Of a stretch of 64,000 nucleotides of DNA, positions 57,494 to 64,000 are shown piece after piece (the first letter of the stretch is position 1; each line of letters opens with the position of its first letter). The notes below the pieces were generated by a model that saw only the letters and a list, made by a program, of their open reading frames with translations, was not told where the DNA came from and made no database searches. Source of the DNA: Sphingomonas aerolata (GTDB lineage Bacteria > Pseudomonadota > Alphaproteobacteria > Sphingomonadales > Sphingomonadaceae); the NCBI RefSeq assembly GCF_003046295.1, contig NZ_PZZN01000001.1:186001-250000 (forward strand), given 5' to 3'. A program made the translations under genes and the position numbers.

Positions 57494-58338
57494 TGGTTCT
57501 GTCCTCCGCCCTTAGTCGGGATCACGTCCGACTCCACGGGCTTGTCCTGCTTCTGGTTGCCCGGATCGGGCTCGCCCGCACCGCTCTGCGTGGTGTTCTG
57601 GACGTCCTTCTTCGCATAGGGCTCGCTCGGCGCGTCGGGCGCCTTTGTCGCGCTCTGCGCCGCATCCGCCTTGACGATCGTATCGGCCGACAGCGGCGTC
57701 TGCGCACCCTTGGCCTGTGGCAGCGCGCCCTTCTCGTCACCCGGAAGGACGTATTCGGCACCCTCCCACGGACTCATGAAGTCGAACGTGCGGAAATCCT
57801 GCGCGAGCTGCACCGGCTCGTACACGACGCGCTTGGCCTCTTCCGAATAGCGCAGCTCGACATAGCCCGTCAGCGGGAAGTCCTTGCGCTGCGGATGGCC
57901 GCGAAAGCCGTAATCGGTCAGGATGCGGCGCAGGTCCGGGTTGCCGCTGAACAGCACGCCGTACATGTCGTACACTTCGCGCTCGAGCCAGCCGGCGACC
58001 GGCCAGATGTCGGTCACAGACGGCACCGGCTTGTCCTCGTCGGTCGCGACATGGACGCGCAGGCGGTGGTTCCGCGTCAGCGACAGCATGCAATAGACGA
58101 CCTCGAACCGCTCGGCACGATCGGGATAGTCGACGCCGGCGATTTCCATGAGCTGCTGATAGGCAAGCCCCGGCGTATCACGTAGCGCGATCATCGCGTC
58201 GTACAGATCTTCACGACGGACGTGCAGAGCGACCTCGCCGACCTTGTCGACCGCGTCGAGCAGCATGCCGCCGAGCACGGCGCGAGCCGCGTCGATCACG
58301 CCGTCATTGGCGGCATAGGCTGGTGCGGGCGCCCTCAC
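57490..58338 (-). CDS. nuoC: NADH-quinone oxidoreductase subunit C with a long polar tail
   Basis: NuoC (30-kDa subunit) packs against NuoD in the connecting arm. The core includes [41 protein letters not shown] and [16 protein letters not shown] start at 58338 overlaps the nuoB stop (GTGA) and gives 282 residues. After the core (about residue 200) there is an unusual 80-residue low-complexity tail rich in Ala, Gln, Lys, Asp and Pro, ending [15 protein letters not shown]. An in-frame ATG upstream lies inside nuoB. Confidence 0.93.
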   Translation of the reverse strand: MRAPAPAYAANDGVIDAARAVLGGMLLDAVDKVGEVALHVRREDLYDAMIALRDTPGLAYQQLMEIAGVDYPDRAERFEVVYCMLSLTRNHRLRVHVATDEDKPVPSVTDIWPVAGWLEREVYDMYGVLFSGNPDLRRILTDYGFRGHPQRKDFPLTGYVELRYSEEAKRVVYEPVQLAQDFRTFDFMSPWEGAEYVLPGDEKGALPQAKGAQTPLSADTIVKADAAQSATKAPDAPSEPYAKKDVQNTTQSGAGEPDPGNQKQDKPVESDVIPTKGGGQNQ

Positions 58339-58904
58339 CGTTCGATGCTCCCAGACCGCCGGATCTTCCGCTGCAACTGCATGATGCCGTACAGCAGCGC
58401 TTCCGCGGTCGGCGGGCAACCCGGGACGTAGATGTCGACGGGGACGATCCGGTCACAACCGCGCACGACGCTGTAGCTATAATGATAATAGCCGCCGCCG
58501 TTCGCGCACGATCCCATCGAGATCACGTATTTCGGCTCCGACATCTGGTCGTAGACCTTGCGGAGTGCGGGCGCCATCTTGTTGCACAGCGTTCCGGCGA
58601 CGATCATCACGTCGGACTGACGCGGCGACGCGCGCGGTGCGGCACCGAAGCGCTCCAGATCGTAGCGTGGCATGTTCACGTGGATCATCTCGACCGCGCA
58701 GCAGGCGAGCCCGAACGTCATCCACCACAGCGACCCGGTACGAGCCCACTGGAACAGCTCCTCGGTCGAGGTGACCAGGAAACCCTTGTCGGTCAGTTCA
58801 CCGTTCAGGCCGTCGAAAAAGCCCTGGTCGGGCGGCAGGATCGCGCCACCGTCGGCGGGTGCCAGCAGACCGGAACCGGGCTGCGATGTGAGCTCTACTC
58901 CCAA
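58335..58904 (-). CDS. nuoB: NADH-quinone oxidoreductase subunit B
   Basis: NuoB carries cluster N2, the last electron carrier before quinone. The 189-residue protein has LACCAVEM (tandem Cys), [13 protein letters not shown] and [14 protein letters not shown], the four conserved Cys positions of the family. I prefer TTG at 58904 because GGGAG lies seven bases upstream. ATG at 58925 is the alternative and would extend seven codons into nuoA. Either way nuoA and nuoB overlap slightly. Confidence 0.93.
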   Translation of the reverse strand: MGVELTSQPGSGLLAPADGGAILPPDQGFFDGLNGELTDKGFLVTSTEELFQWARTGSLWWMTFGLACCAVEMIHVNMPRYDLERFGAAPRASPRQSDVMIVAGTLCNKMAPALRKVYDQMSEPKYVISMGSCANGGGYYHYSYSVVRGCDRIVPVDIYVPGCPPTAEALLYGIMQLQRKIRRSGSIER

Positions 58905-59269
58905 TCGAGTGCTCCCTTCTTCCATGCATAGGCGAGGCCGAGGGCCAGTTCGCCGATAAAGATCATCATCGAGATCCACGCGGTCCAGCCGAGCGTGAAG
59001 ACCGAGACGGCCCAGGGAAACAGAAACGCCGCCTCGAGATCGAAGATGATGAAGAGGATGGCGATCAGGTAGAAGCGCACGTCAAACTGGCTGCGCGGAT
59101 CCTCGAATGCGGGGAAGCCGCACTCATATTCGCTCAGCTTCTCGGGCGTAGGCTTGTGCGACCCGGTGAGCCTGGAGACAGCCATCGGCAGGAACACGAA
59201 CGTGCTCGACAATGCGATGGCGACCCCGAGGAACAGGAGGATCGGAAGATAGTGCGACAGGTCGACCAA
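58895..59269 (-). CDS. nuoA: NADH-quinone oxidoreductase subunit A (TTG start)
   Basis: NuoA is a three-helix membrane subunit at the arm junction and the first gene of the operon. The 124-residue protein has [23 protein letters not shown] (first part [19 protein letters not shown]), [18 protein letters not shown] and ends KKGALDWE. The frame extends upstream but the family N-terminus ([14 protein letters not shown]) matches a TTG at 59269, four bases after GAGAAG. No ATG fits. Confidence 0.93.
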   Translation of the reverse strand: MVDLSHYLPILLFLGVAIALSSTFVFLPMAVSRLTGSHKPTPEKLSEYECGFPAFEDPRSQFDVRFYLIAILFIIFDLEAAFLFPWAVSVFTLGWTAWISMMIFIGELALGLAYAWKKGALDWE

Positions 59270-59451
59270 ATGGCTTCTCGCAGATGCGAACAGATGGGGA
59301 GCCTTTAGGCCGATGGGCCCCGTGGGGCAAGGCTGGCGGCCCGTGAGAATCACTCGCAAGAGCTGTATGCGCGTCGCGGGAAACCTGCGTTACCTGCATG
59401 GTTCTGCAAGCAACGGCAGCCGCCGGGCGCCGGTCGTAGCCCCCAGGAAGA

Positions 59452-59482
59452 CCGTCACCCCAGCAAAAAACTGGGGTGACGG
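59452..59482. repeat. Perfect 12-bp inverted repeat upstream of nuoA (REP-like), copy 4
   Basis: CCGTCACCCCAG and CTGGGGTGACGG flank a seven-base A-rich loop. The arm sequence matches the ends of copies 1-3 and 5. It sits between the inositol-monophosphatase-family gene stop (59522) and the nuo promoter region; read on the minus strand the loop is T-rich. Confidence 0.85.
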
Positions 59483-59521
59483 ACATTTGGCAGGCCGGCC
59501 CGGCCTACCGACCCAAATGCA

Positions 59522-60334
59522 TCAGCGCAGCGCGCCGGCCACCAGCTTATGCAGGCGCGAATGCAGCGCATCATTCGCCGCGAGGAACTCGTTGCGCTCC
59601 ATCGCGCGGTCGCCACCGCGGAAGTCGGTCACGTAGCCGCCCGCTTCCTTGACCAGCAACATCCCCGCCGCGACGTCCCACGGCTTCAGGTTCGATTCCC
59701 AGAAGCCGTCGAACCGCCCGGCTGCCAGCCAGGCAAGATCGAGCGCCGCCGCGCCGAGACGGCGGATCCCCGCCACCTCGGGTGCGACCGCACCGAAGAT
59801 GCGGCTCCACTGCGCGAAATCGCCATGACCGAGGAACGGGATACCCGTCGCGATCAGCGAATCGGCTAGATCGCGCCGCGACGACACGCGCAGGCGCTGG
59901 TCGGTCAGCCACGCGCCGCGGCCTCGCTCAGCCCAGAAGCTCTCATCGGTGAGCGGCTGATACACGAGCGCAGTCGTGACCTCGCGCTTGCCGTTCGGCA
60001 TCGGCTCCTCGACCGCGATCGAGATGCAGAAATGCGGGATGCCGTGGAGGAAGTTCGACGTGCCATCGAGCGGGTCGACGATGAAGCGCGGCTTGTTGGG
60101 ATCGCCTGCGACCTCGCCGCGCTCCTCCATCAACATGCCCCAGTCGGGGCGTGCGTGGCTCAGCTCTTCGAAGATCGTCTGCTCGGCGCGCTGGTCGGCC
60201 TGGCTGACAAAGTCGGCGGGACCCTTGCGGCTGACCTGCAGCTGCTGGACCTCGTTGAAATCGCGGCGCAGGCGCGGCGCGGCCTTGCGGGCGGCGCGCT
60301 CGATGACGGTCATGATGCCGGAATGGCTGGGCAT
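59522..60334 (-). CDS. Inositol monophosphatase family protein (SuhB-like)
   Basis: A 270-residue Mg-dependent phosphatase of the inositol monophosphatase family. It has DPLDGTSNFLHGIP (first metal site, about 87-100), EERGE with metal-ligand Glu71, and WDVAAGMLLVKEAGG near residue 220. Possible activities are inositol-1-phosphate, fructose-1,6-bisphosphate or 3'-phosphoadenosine compounds; SuhB also acts in rRNA transcription antitermination in some bacteria, so I leave the symbol empty. The start could be residue 8 (ATG 60313). GGGGGGAG before the first ATG lies in the edge of the upstream repeat. Confidence 0.85.
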   Translation of the reverse strand: MPSHSGIMTVIERAARKAAPRLRRDFNEVQQLQVSRKGPADFVSQADQRAEQTIFEELSHARPDWGMLMEERGEVAGDPNKPRFIVDPLDGTSNFLHGIPHFCISIAVEEPMPNGKREVTTALVYQPLTDESFWAERGRGAWLTDQRLRVSSRRDLADSLIATGIPFLGHGDFAQWSRIFGAVAPEVAGIRRLGAAALDLAWLAAGRFDGFWESNLKPWDVAAGMLLVKEAGGYVTDFRGGDRAMERNEFLAANDALHSRLHKLVAGALR

Positions 60335-60348
60335 TGTCTTCTATCTCC

Positions 60349-60486
60349 CCCCTCCCGCATGCGGGAGGGGCCGGGGGTGGGCGCGCGCTATCGTCGTCGC
60401 GCAACGTCAGTCGATCACGCCACTATCGGCGCGTGCCGTGGAGGGCGGGCGCCCACCCCCCAGCCCCCTCCCGCATGCGGGAGGGG
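60349..60486. repeat. Paired palindromic repeat between efp and the IMPase-family gene
   Basis: Two identical 22-bp palindromes CCCCTCCCGCATGCGGGAGGGG at 60349-60370 and 60465-60486 face each other, with further complementary arms inside (GGGGGTGGGCGC and GCGCCCACCCCC). The whole 138-bp unit can fold into one long stem with a central loop. This is a different repeat family from the CGTCA...TGACG type. It adjoins the ribosome-binding site of the IMPase-family gene. Confidence 0.9.
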
Positions 60487-60492
60487 AGCAGT

Positions 60493-61056
60493 TCAGTCCG
60501 CGCGACGTACGTAGGTCTGCTCATAGACATCGACCACGATCCGCGTGCCGGCACCGATGTGCGGCGGCACCATCACGCGCACGCCGTTCTCGAGCACCGC
60601 GGGCTTGTACGACGACGAGGCGGTCTGCCCCTTCACGACGGCATCGGCCTCGACGATCAGCGCCTCGATCGTGTCGGGCAGCTGGACCGAAATCGGCCGC
60701 TCTTCCCAGAGCTCCATCACGACATCCATGCCGTCCTGCAGGAACGCTGCGGCGTCGCCCAGGATGTCGGCATCGAGCGTGATCTGCTCGTAATTGACCT
60801 TGTCCATGAACGTCAGCGCGTCGCCGTCGCGGAACAGATACTGGAAATCGACCGTGTCGAGCCGCACCTTCTCGACGCTCTCGGCGGAGCGGAAGCGCGT
60901 GTTGCTCTTGCGGCCGTCGATGAGGTTCTTCATCTCGACCTGCATATAGGCGCCGCCCTTGCCGGGCTGGGTGTGCTGAATCTTCACGGCGCGCCAGATG
61001 CCGCCTTCATATTCAAGGATGTTGCCGGGACGAATCTCGACCGCGTTGATCTTCAT
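60493..61056 (-). CDS. efp: Elongation factor P
   Basis: EF-P helps the ribosome through polyproline stretches. The 187-residue protein has the three-domain layout: KOW-like domain with [18 protein letters not shown] at the start, Lys33 in [11 protein letters not shown] at the modification loop tip (the site lysylated in many bacteria), and two OB-like domains ending in [17 protein letters not shown] seven bases before ATG 61056 sets the start; earlier in-frame ATG belongs to overlapping upstream sequence. Confidence 0.94.
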   Translation of the reverse strand: MKINAVEIRPGNILEYEGGIWRAVKIQHTQPGKGGAYMQVEMKNLIDGRKSNTRFRSAESVEKVRLDTVDFQYLFRDGDALTFMDKVNYEQITLDADILGDAAAFLQDGMDVVMELWEERPISVQLPDTIEALIVEADAVVKGQTASSSYKPAVLENGVRVMVPPHIGAGTRIVVDVYEQTYVRRAD

Positions 61057-61129
61057 GACCGATTCCTGCTGGAAAGAGCTAGGGGCCGTCCGCCAGGCAA
61101 GGCCGTGCGGAAACCCGAAGCCGCGCGCT

Positions 61130-61741
61130 TTAGCGGGATGGCCGCGCGCGGGCAAGCAGCGGGTAGGGATTGACCTCCTCGCCCTGCCACCAGCGTTGGC
61201 CCGGCTGCATCCGGCTTACCCCGAAATGCAGGTGATAATTGCCTGCGCCCGCGTCACCGGTGTCGCCAACATAGCCAAGCCGGTCCCCCGCCGCGACCGC
61301 CATCCCTTCGCGCACGCCCGGCGCATAGCCCGCGAGGTGCGCGTAATAATAGGTCCAGCGCCGGTCGGGTGACCGGACATAGACGGTGATCCCGCCAAGC
61401 GCGCTCTGGAACAGCTTCTCGATTCGTCCCGGCGCCGCGGCGACGACCGGCGTGCCGCCCGCCGCCATGATGTCGGTGCCATGATGCCCGCGCAGCCCGC
61501 CGCCGCGCGGATCGTTCCAGCTGTTGCCGACCGCGGTGCGTGGGACACCCAGCACCGGCATCGTCAACGAACGGGGCGCGTCCGCAACCCCGTCCTCCGC
61601 GACCGCGACGTTCGACGCCGCCGGCGACGACGCGCGCCACGCCACCGACCGCCGCCCGCCATCCCCAAAAGACAGCATCAAAGCGAACGCGCCGACCACC
61701 AGGACGATCAGCGCGAGAATAACCCAGAACGTCCGCGTCAT
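61130..61741 (-). CDS. M23-family peptidoglycan endopeptidase
   Basis: A 203-residue protein with an N-terminal membrane anchor ([19 protein letters not shown]) and a C-terminal LytM/M23 peptidase domain. It has the zinc ligands His86 and Asp90 in HHGTD (HxxxD) and the catalytic/zinc pair His170-x-His172 in HLHFG. It would cut peptide crossbridges in peptidoglycan on the periplasmic side. No coiled coil as in EnvC/NlpD, so it is probably a catalytically active hydrolase and not just an activator. It follows the L,D-transpeptidase gene by four bases and precedes efp. Confidence 0.85.
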   Translation of the reverse strand: MTRTFWVILALIVLVVGAFALMLSFGDGGRRSVAWRASSPAASNVAVAEDGVADAPRSLTMPVLGVPRTAVGNSWNDPRGGGLRGHHGTDIMAAGGTPVVAAAPGRIEKLFQSALGGITVYVRSPDRRWTYYYAHLAGYAPGVREGMAVAAGDRLGYVGDTGDAGAGNYHLHFGVSRMQPGQRWWQGEEVNPYPLLARARPSR

Positions 61742-61745
61742 GCGA

Positions 61746-62762
61746 TCAGGCCTGGAAGACCGCCTTGGTCCCCGGCTTGATCATCATCGACAGTCGCGCC
61801 GCATCCCAGTTCGTCAGGCGGATACAGCCATGGCTTTCGGCGCGCCCGATCGTCTCGGGGTTGGGCGTGCCGTGAATGCCGTAATGATCCTTGGACAGGT
61901 CCATCCAGACGACGCCGACCGGACCGTTCGGCCCCGGCGGCAGCATCTCCTTTTTCTGTCCCTTCTTCGCATCCCAGAACAGCGCCGGGTTGAAGTGGAA
62001 TTTGGGGTTATAGTCGGAGCCCTTGATCGTCCACGTCCCCAGCGGCAGCGGGTCGTGGCTCGACCCCATCGTCGCGGAGAACTGCGCGATCAGCTTGTCG
62101 TTCGCGTCGAGCACCCGCAGCACGCCGTCGGACTTGTCGACGACGACGTGATCCGCCTGAGGCTGCTTCGCATCGACGTTGAGCATGTTGAGCGTCGCGC
62201 GCCAGTCGGGACGGAACTTCGGATCATAGTCGCGCGACGTCGGCAGAGCGTTGGGGAACACCACCTTTGTCCCCGCCGACAGCTTGGTCGACGGCGAGTT
62301 GAGGGCCATGATCACCGCGGGCGTAGTGTGGAACATCTCACCCAGCTTCTCCATGACCGTCCGGTAGCCGATCGTCTGAAGCTCGGCCTGCTTCGCCGGG
62401 TCCTTGGGCAGCGGATTGACGAATGGCCCCGCCAGCATCCCGGGCGTCAGCGCGACCGTGACTGTCGGCCGTGCCGCACGATAGGGATACAGCGCGCGCA
62501 TCGTCTTCGTGTCGGGCTTACCCGTAATCGGAAGTCCCTTCGCCTCCTGGAACCCCTTGAGCGCGGCCACGAGCGATTGCCCGCCGCGACCGTCAAGCAC
62601 CCCGGGCCCAAAGCCCAGATGGTCGAGAATCACCTGTACATGCAAGACGTTGCGATCGATCGGCACGGGGGTAACGGAGGTCGACTGTGCGGATGCAGAC
62701 GTGGTCGCACCGAGCAGAACGGCGGCCAGAACCGAGGTCTTCGTCAGAAATGCTGTCGTCAT
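61746..62762 (-). CDS. Exported L,D-transpeptidase (YkuD family)
   Basis: A 338-residue periplasmic enzyme that forms 3-3 crosslinks or attaches proteins to peptidoglycan. A signal peptide (VLAAVLLGATTSASAQ) is followed by a peptidoglycan-binding-like region (GGQSLVAALKGFQEAKGLPI near 60-80). The YkuD domain has HGTPNPETIGRAESHGCIRL with the nucleophilic Cys near residue 311 and the conserved His/Ser/Arg around it. Coupled tightly to an M23 endopeptidase, so the pair may remodel the wall together. Confidence 0.88.
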   Translation of the reverse strand: MTTAFLTKTSVLAAVLLGATTSASAQSTSVTPVPIDRNVLHVQVILDHLGFGPGVLDGRGGQSLVAALKGFQEAKGLPITGKPDTKTMRALYPYRAARPTVTVALTPGMLAGPFVNPLPKDPAKQAELQTIGYRTVMEKLGEMFHTTPAVIMALNSPSTKLSAGTKVVFPNALPTSRDYDPKFRPDWRATLNMLNVDAKQPQADHVVVDKSDGVLRVLDANDKLIAQFSATMGSSHDPLPLGTWTIKGSDYNPKFHFNPALFWDAKKGQKKEMLPPGPNGPVGVVWMDLSKDHYGIHGTPNPETIGRAESHGCIRLTNWDAARLSMMIKPGTKAVFQA

Positions 62763-62888
62763 GCCGTGATCCCAAACCGTTACGCCTGTGGATCAAACGG
62801 TCGGGACGTCTGTTGTTTCCAACGGCTTGGCGCAAGCACCGTCACAGGCTGGAAGTGCAGTCCGTGTAACACCAGTCCCGCATCCGGC

Positions 62889-63575
62889 TCAGCGCTTGGC
62901 GAGCACCTCGCCGAATGCCTTGACCGCAGCGACCTCGTCGCCATTCCAGACGGCGCCCGACACCGCGATGAAATCGGCCCCCGCCGCCGCCAGCGCCGCG
63001 GCATTGTCGGGCGTGATCCCGCCGATCGCGACACACGGCATTTCGAACAGCGTCGACCACCAGGACAAGAGCACGGGCTCGGCCAGATGCTCGACGGTCT
63101 TGGTCGTGGTCGGATGAAAGGCCCCGAATGCGACATAGTCCGCACCGGCCTCGCCCGCTTCCATCGCCAGATGCCGGCTGCCGTGACAGGTCACGCCGAT
63201 CTGCGCATTGGGGCCGAGCTGCGCGCGCGCCTCGCGCGGATCGCCATCGCTCTGCCCGAGATGCACGCCGTCCGCGTCGAGCCGCTTCGCCAGCCCGATA
63301 TCGTCGTTGACGATGAACGCGACGTCGCGCTCGGCGCAGATCGCGCGCAGCGGCGCGCCGAGCGCCGCAGCGGCGTGCTGGTCGATGTCCTTCACGCGGA
63401 ACTGGAACGCCGCCACCGGCCCGGCGTCGAGCGCACGTGCCAGCCGCTCGGGAAAGTCGCCGCCGACGTCGAGCGGCGAGACGAGATAGAGCTGACATGG
63501 CGGCCGCCGCATGTCGCGGCGGAAATTCTCGGCGAATGTCGGGTCGAGCGGGCCCAGCGGATCTTCTTCGGTCAT
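62889..63575 (-). CDS. thiE: Thiamine-phosphate synthase ThiE
   Basis: ThiE joins the pyrimidine and thiazole phosphates to make thiamine phosphate. The 228-residue TIM barrel has QFRVKD (pyrimidine side), [34 protein letters not shown] and [20 protein letters not shown] (the phosphate loop GGI). It has an N-terminal extension of about 25 residues compared with the usual 210. Transcribed ahead of the L,D-transpeptidase with a 126-bp gap. Confidence 0.92.
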   Translation of the reverse strand: MTEEDPLGPLDPTFAENFRRDMRRPPCQLYLVSPLDVGGDFPERLARALDAGPVAAFQFRVKDIDQHAAAALGAPLRAICAERDVAFIVNDDIGLAKRLDADGVHLGQSDGDPREARAQLGPNAQIGVTCHGSRHLAMEAGEAGADYVAFGAFHPTTTKTVEHLAEPVLLSWWSTLFEMPCVAIGGITPDNAAALAAAGADFIAVSGAVWNGDEVAAVKAFGEVLAKR

Positions 63576-63603
63576 TCCCCGCCCCTAGCGGGTCGCGCCG
63601 CGC

Positions 63604-63634
63604 CCGTCACCCCGGCGCAGAGCCGGGATGACGG
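63604..63634. repeat. Dispersed palindromic repeat (REP-like), copy 5
   Basis: CCGTCACCCCGGC and GCCGGGATGACGG pair around a short AGA-containing loop, with one mismatch. It lies between the aldolase stop and the thiE start on the same strand. Confidence 0.8.
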
Positions 63635-63650
63635 ACGTGCGAAGCCGCGC

Positions 63651-64000
63651 TTATTCCTCGTTCTTGTAGATCCGGATGATCCGGTCGAGCATCGCCAGTG
63701 CCTCGTCGCGCGGACGCTGGAACGTGTTGCGGCCGATGATCGAGCCGTTGCCACCGCCGTCACGAATGTCGCGTGCATCCTGGAAGACCGCATCCGCACC
63801 CTTGGACGCGCCGCCCGAGAACACGTTGATGCGACGCCCGGCAAAGCTCGACTGGACGACGTGTTTGACGCGATCGGCCTGCTTGGACCAGTCGGTGCCG
63901 GCATAAAGCGGCTTAGCTTCCTTCTGCTCGATATGATCGGTCGGCAGCTTGGTCTTGATGATGTGCGCTCCGAGCAGCGCCGCCATGTGCGCGGCATAGG
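63651..64000 (-). CDS. Class I fructose-bisphosphate aldolase, C-terminal part (cut by window edge)
   Basis: The last 116 residues of a class I aldolase of the DhnA/archaeal type: AAHMAALLGAHIIKTKLPTD, then RRINVFSGGASKGADAVF (the conserved phosphate-binding GGA), and DGGGNGSIIGRNTFQRPRDEALAMLDRIIRIY at the end (the IGRN phosphate loop). It cleaves fructose-1,6-bisphosphate in glycolysis. Lys in IIKTKL could be the Schiff-base residue of the family or just precede it; the rest of the gene is outside the window. Confidence 0.85.
   Translation of the reverse strand, partial: YAAHMAALLGAHIIKTKLPTDHIEQKEAKPLYAGTDWSKQADRVKHVVQSSFAGRRINVFSGGASKGADAVFQDARDIRDGGGNGSIIGRNTFQRPRDEALAMLDRIIRIYKNEE

Noticed and set aside
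60335..60492. Repeat between efp and the IMPase-family gene considered as an intrinsic terminator
   Set aside because: No U-tract follows on either strand and the structure is much larger than a terminator.

Overview
This is high-GC chromosomal DNA from an alphaproteobacterium, most likely a sphingomonad (Sphingomonas or a close relative). The evidence is the aerobic (CobG-type) cobalamin pathway, a LexA gene preceded by the alphaproteobacterial GTTC-N7-GTTC operator, the order nuoA-N / birA / coaX / rnj / DUF1467, a DUF2336 protein, and short palindromic repeats of the kind scattered through sphingomonad genomes. I see no insertion sequence, prophage, CRISPR array, tRNA or rRNA. Nearly all of the window is tightly packed coding sequence with ATGA or TGATG overlaps.

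Layout. 1-3.3 kb: glycosyltransferases, including a sucrose-phosphate-synthase-like enzyme fused to a HAD phosphatase; a decamer tandem repeat lies just upstream of the first gene. 3.5-7.7 kb: an alpha/beta hydrolase reading in frame into a secreted royal-jelly/yellow-type beta-propeller, an exported esterase, and a Crp/Fnr regulator. 7.8-10.9 kb: a short Mfd-like helicase. 10.9-26.4 kb: a cobalamin block (cobW, N, G, H, I, J, then K inverted, then L, E, M, B, A, F) and a NiCoT nickel/cobalt transporter. Two cobalamin riboswitches, one before cobW and one before the transporter, share the same downstream hairpin. 26.6-28.6 kb: moeA and lexA. 29.1-34.3 kb: comEC, gltX, gltA and a small membrane protein. 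34.3-40.8 kb: a signalling-like locus of a histidine-kinase homologue, a DUF2336 protein, a nucleotidyltransferase-like membrane protein and an HPt homologue, with a large coiled-coil membrane protein divergent from it. 40.8-44.4 kb: DUF1467, RNase J, coaX, birA. 44.4-59.3 kb: the complete 14-gene complex I operon with an extra 76-codon coiled-coil gene between nuoF and nuoG. 59.5-64 kb: an inositol-monophosphatase-family gene, efp, an M23 peptidase, an L,D-transpeptidase, thiE and the 3' part of a class I fructose-bisphosphate aldolase.

The cob genes here cover precorrin-2 formation through cobyrinate a,c-diamide plus one cobaltochelatase subunit. CobS/CobT and the late steps (CobO, CobQ, CobD/C, CobP/U/V) are not in the window. 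The least explained piece is the 34.3-40.8 kb locus: its kinase homologue and its HPt homologue have both lost the phosphorylatable histidine, while the kinase ATP-binding motifs look intact.
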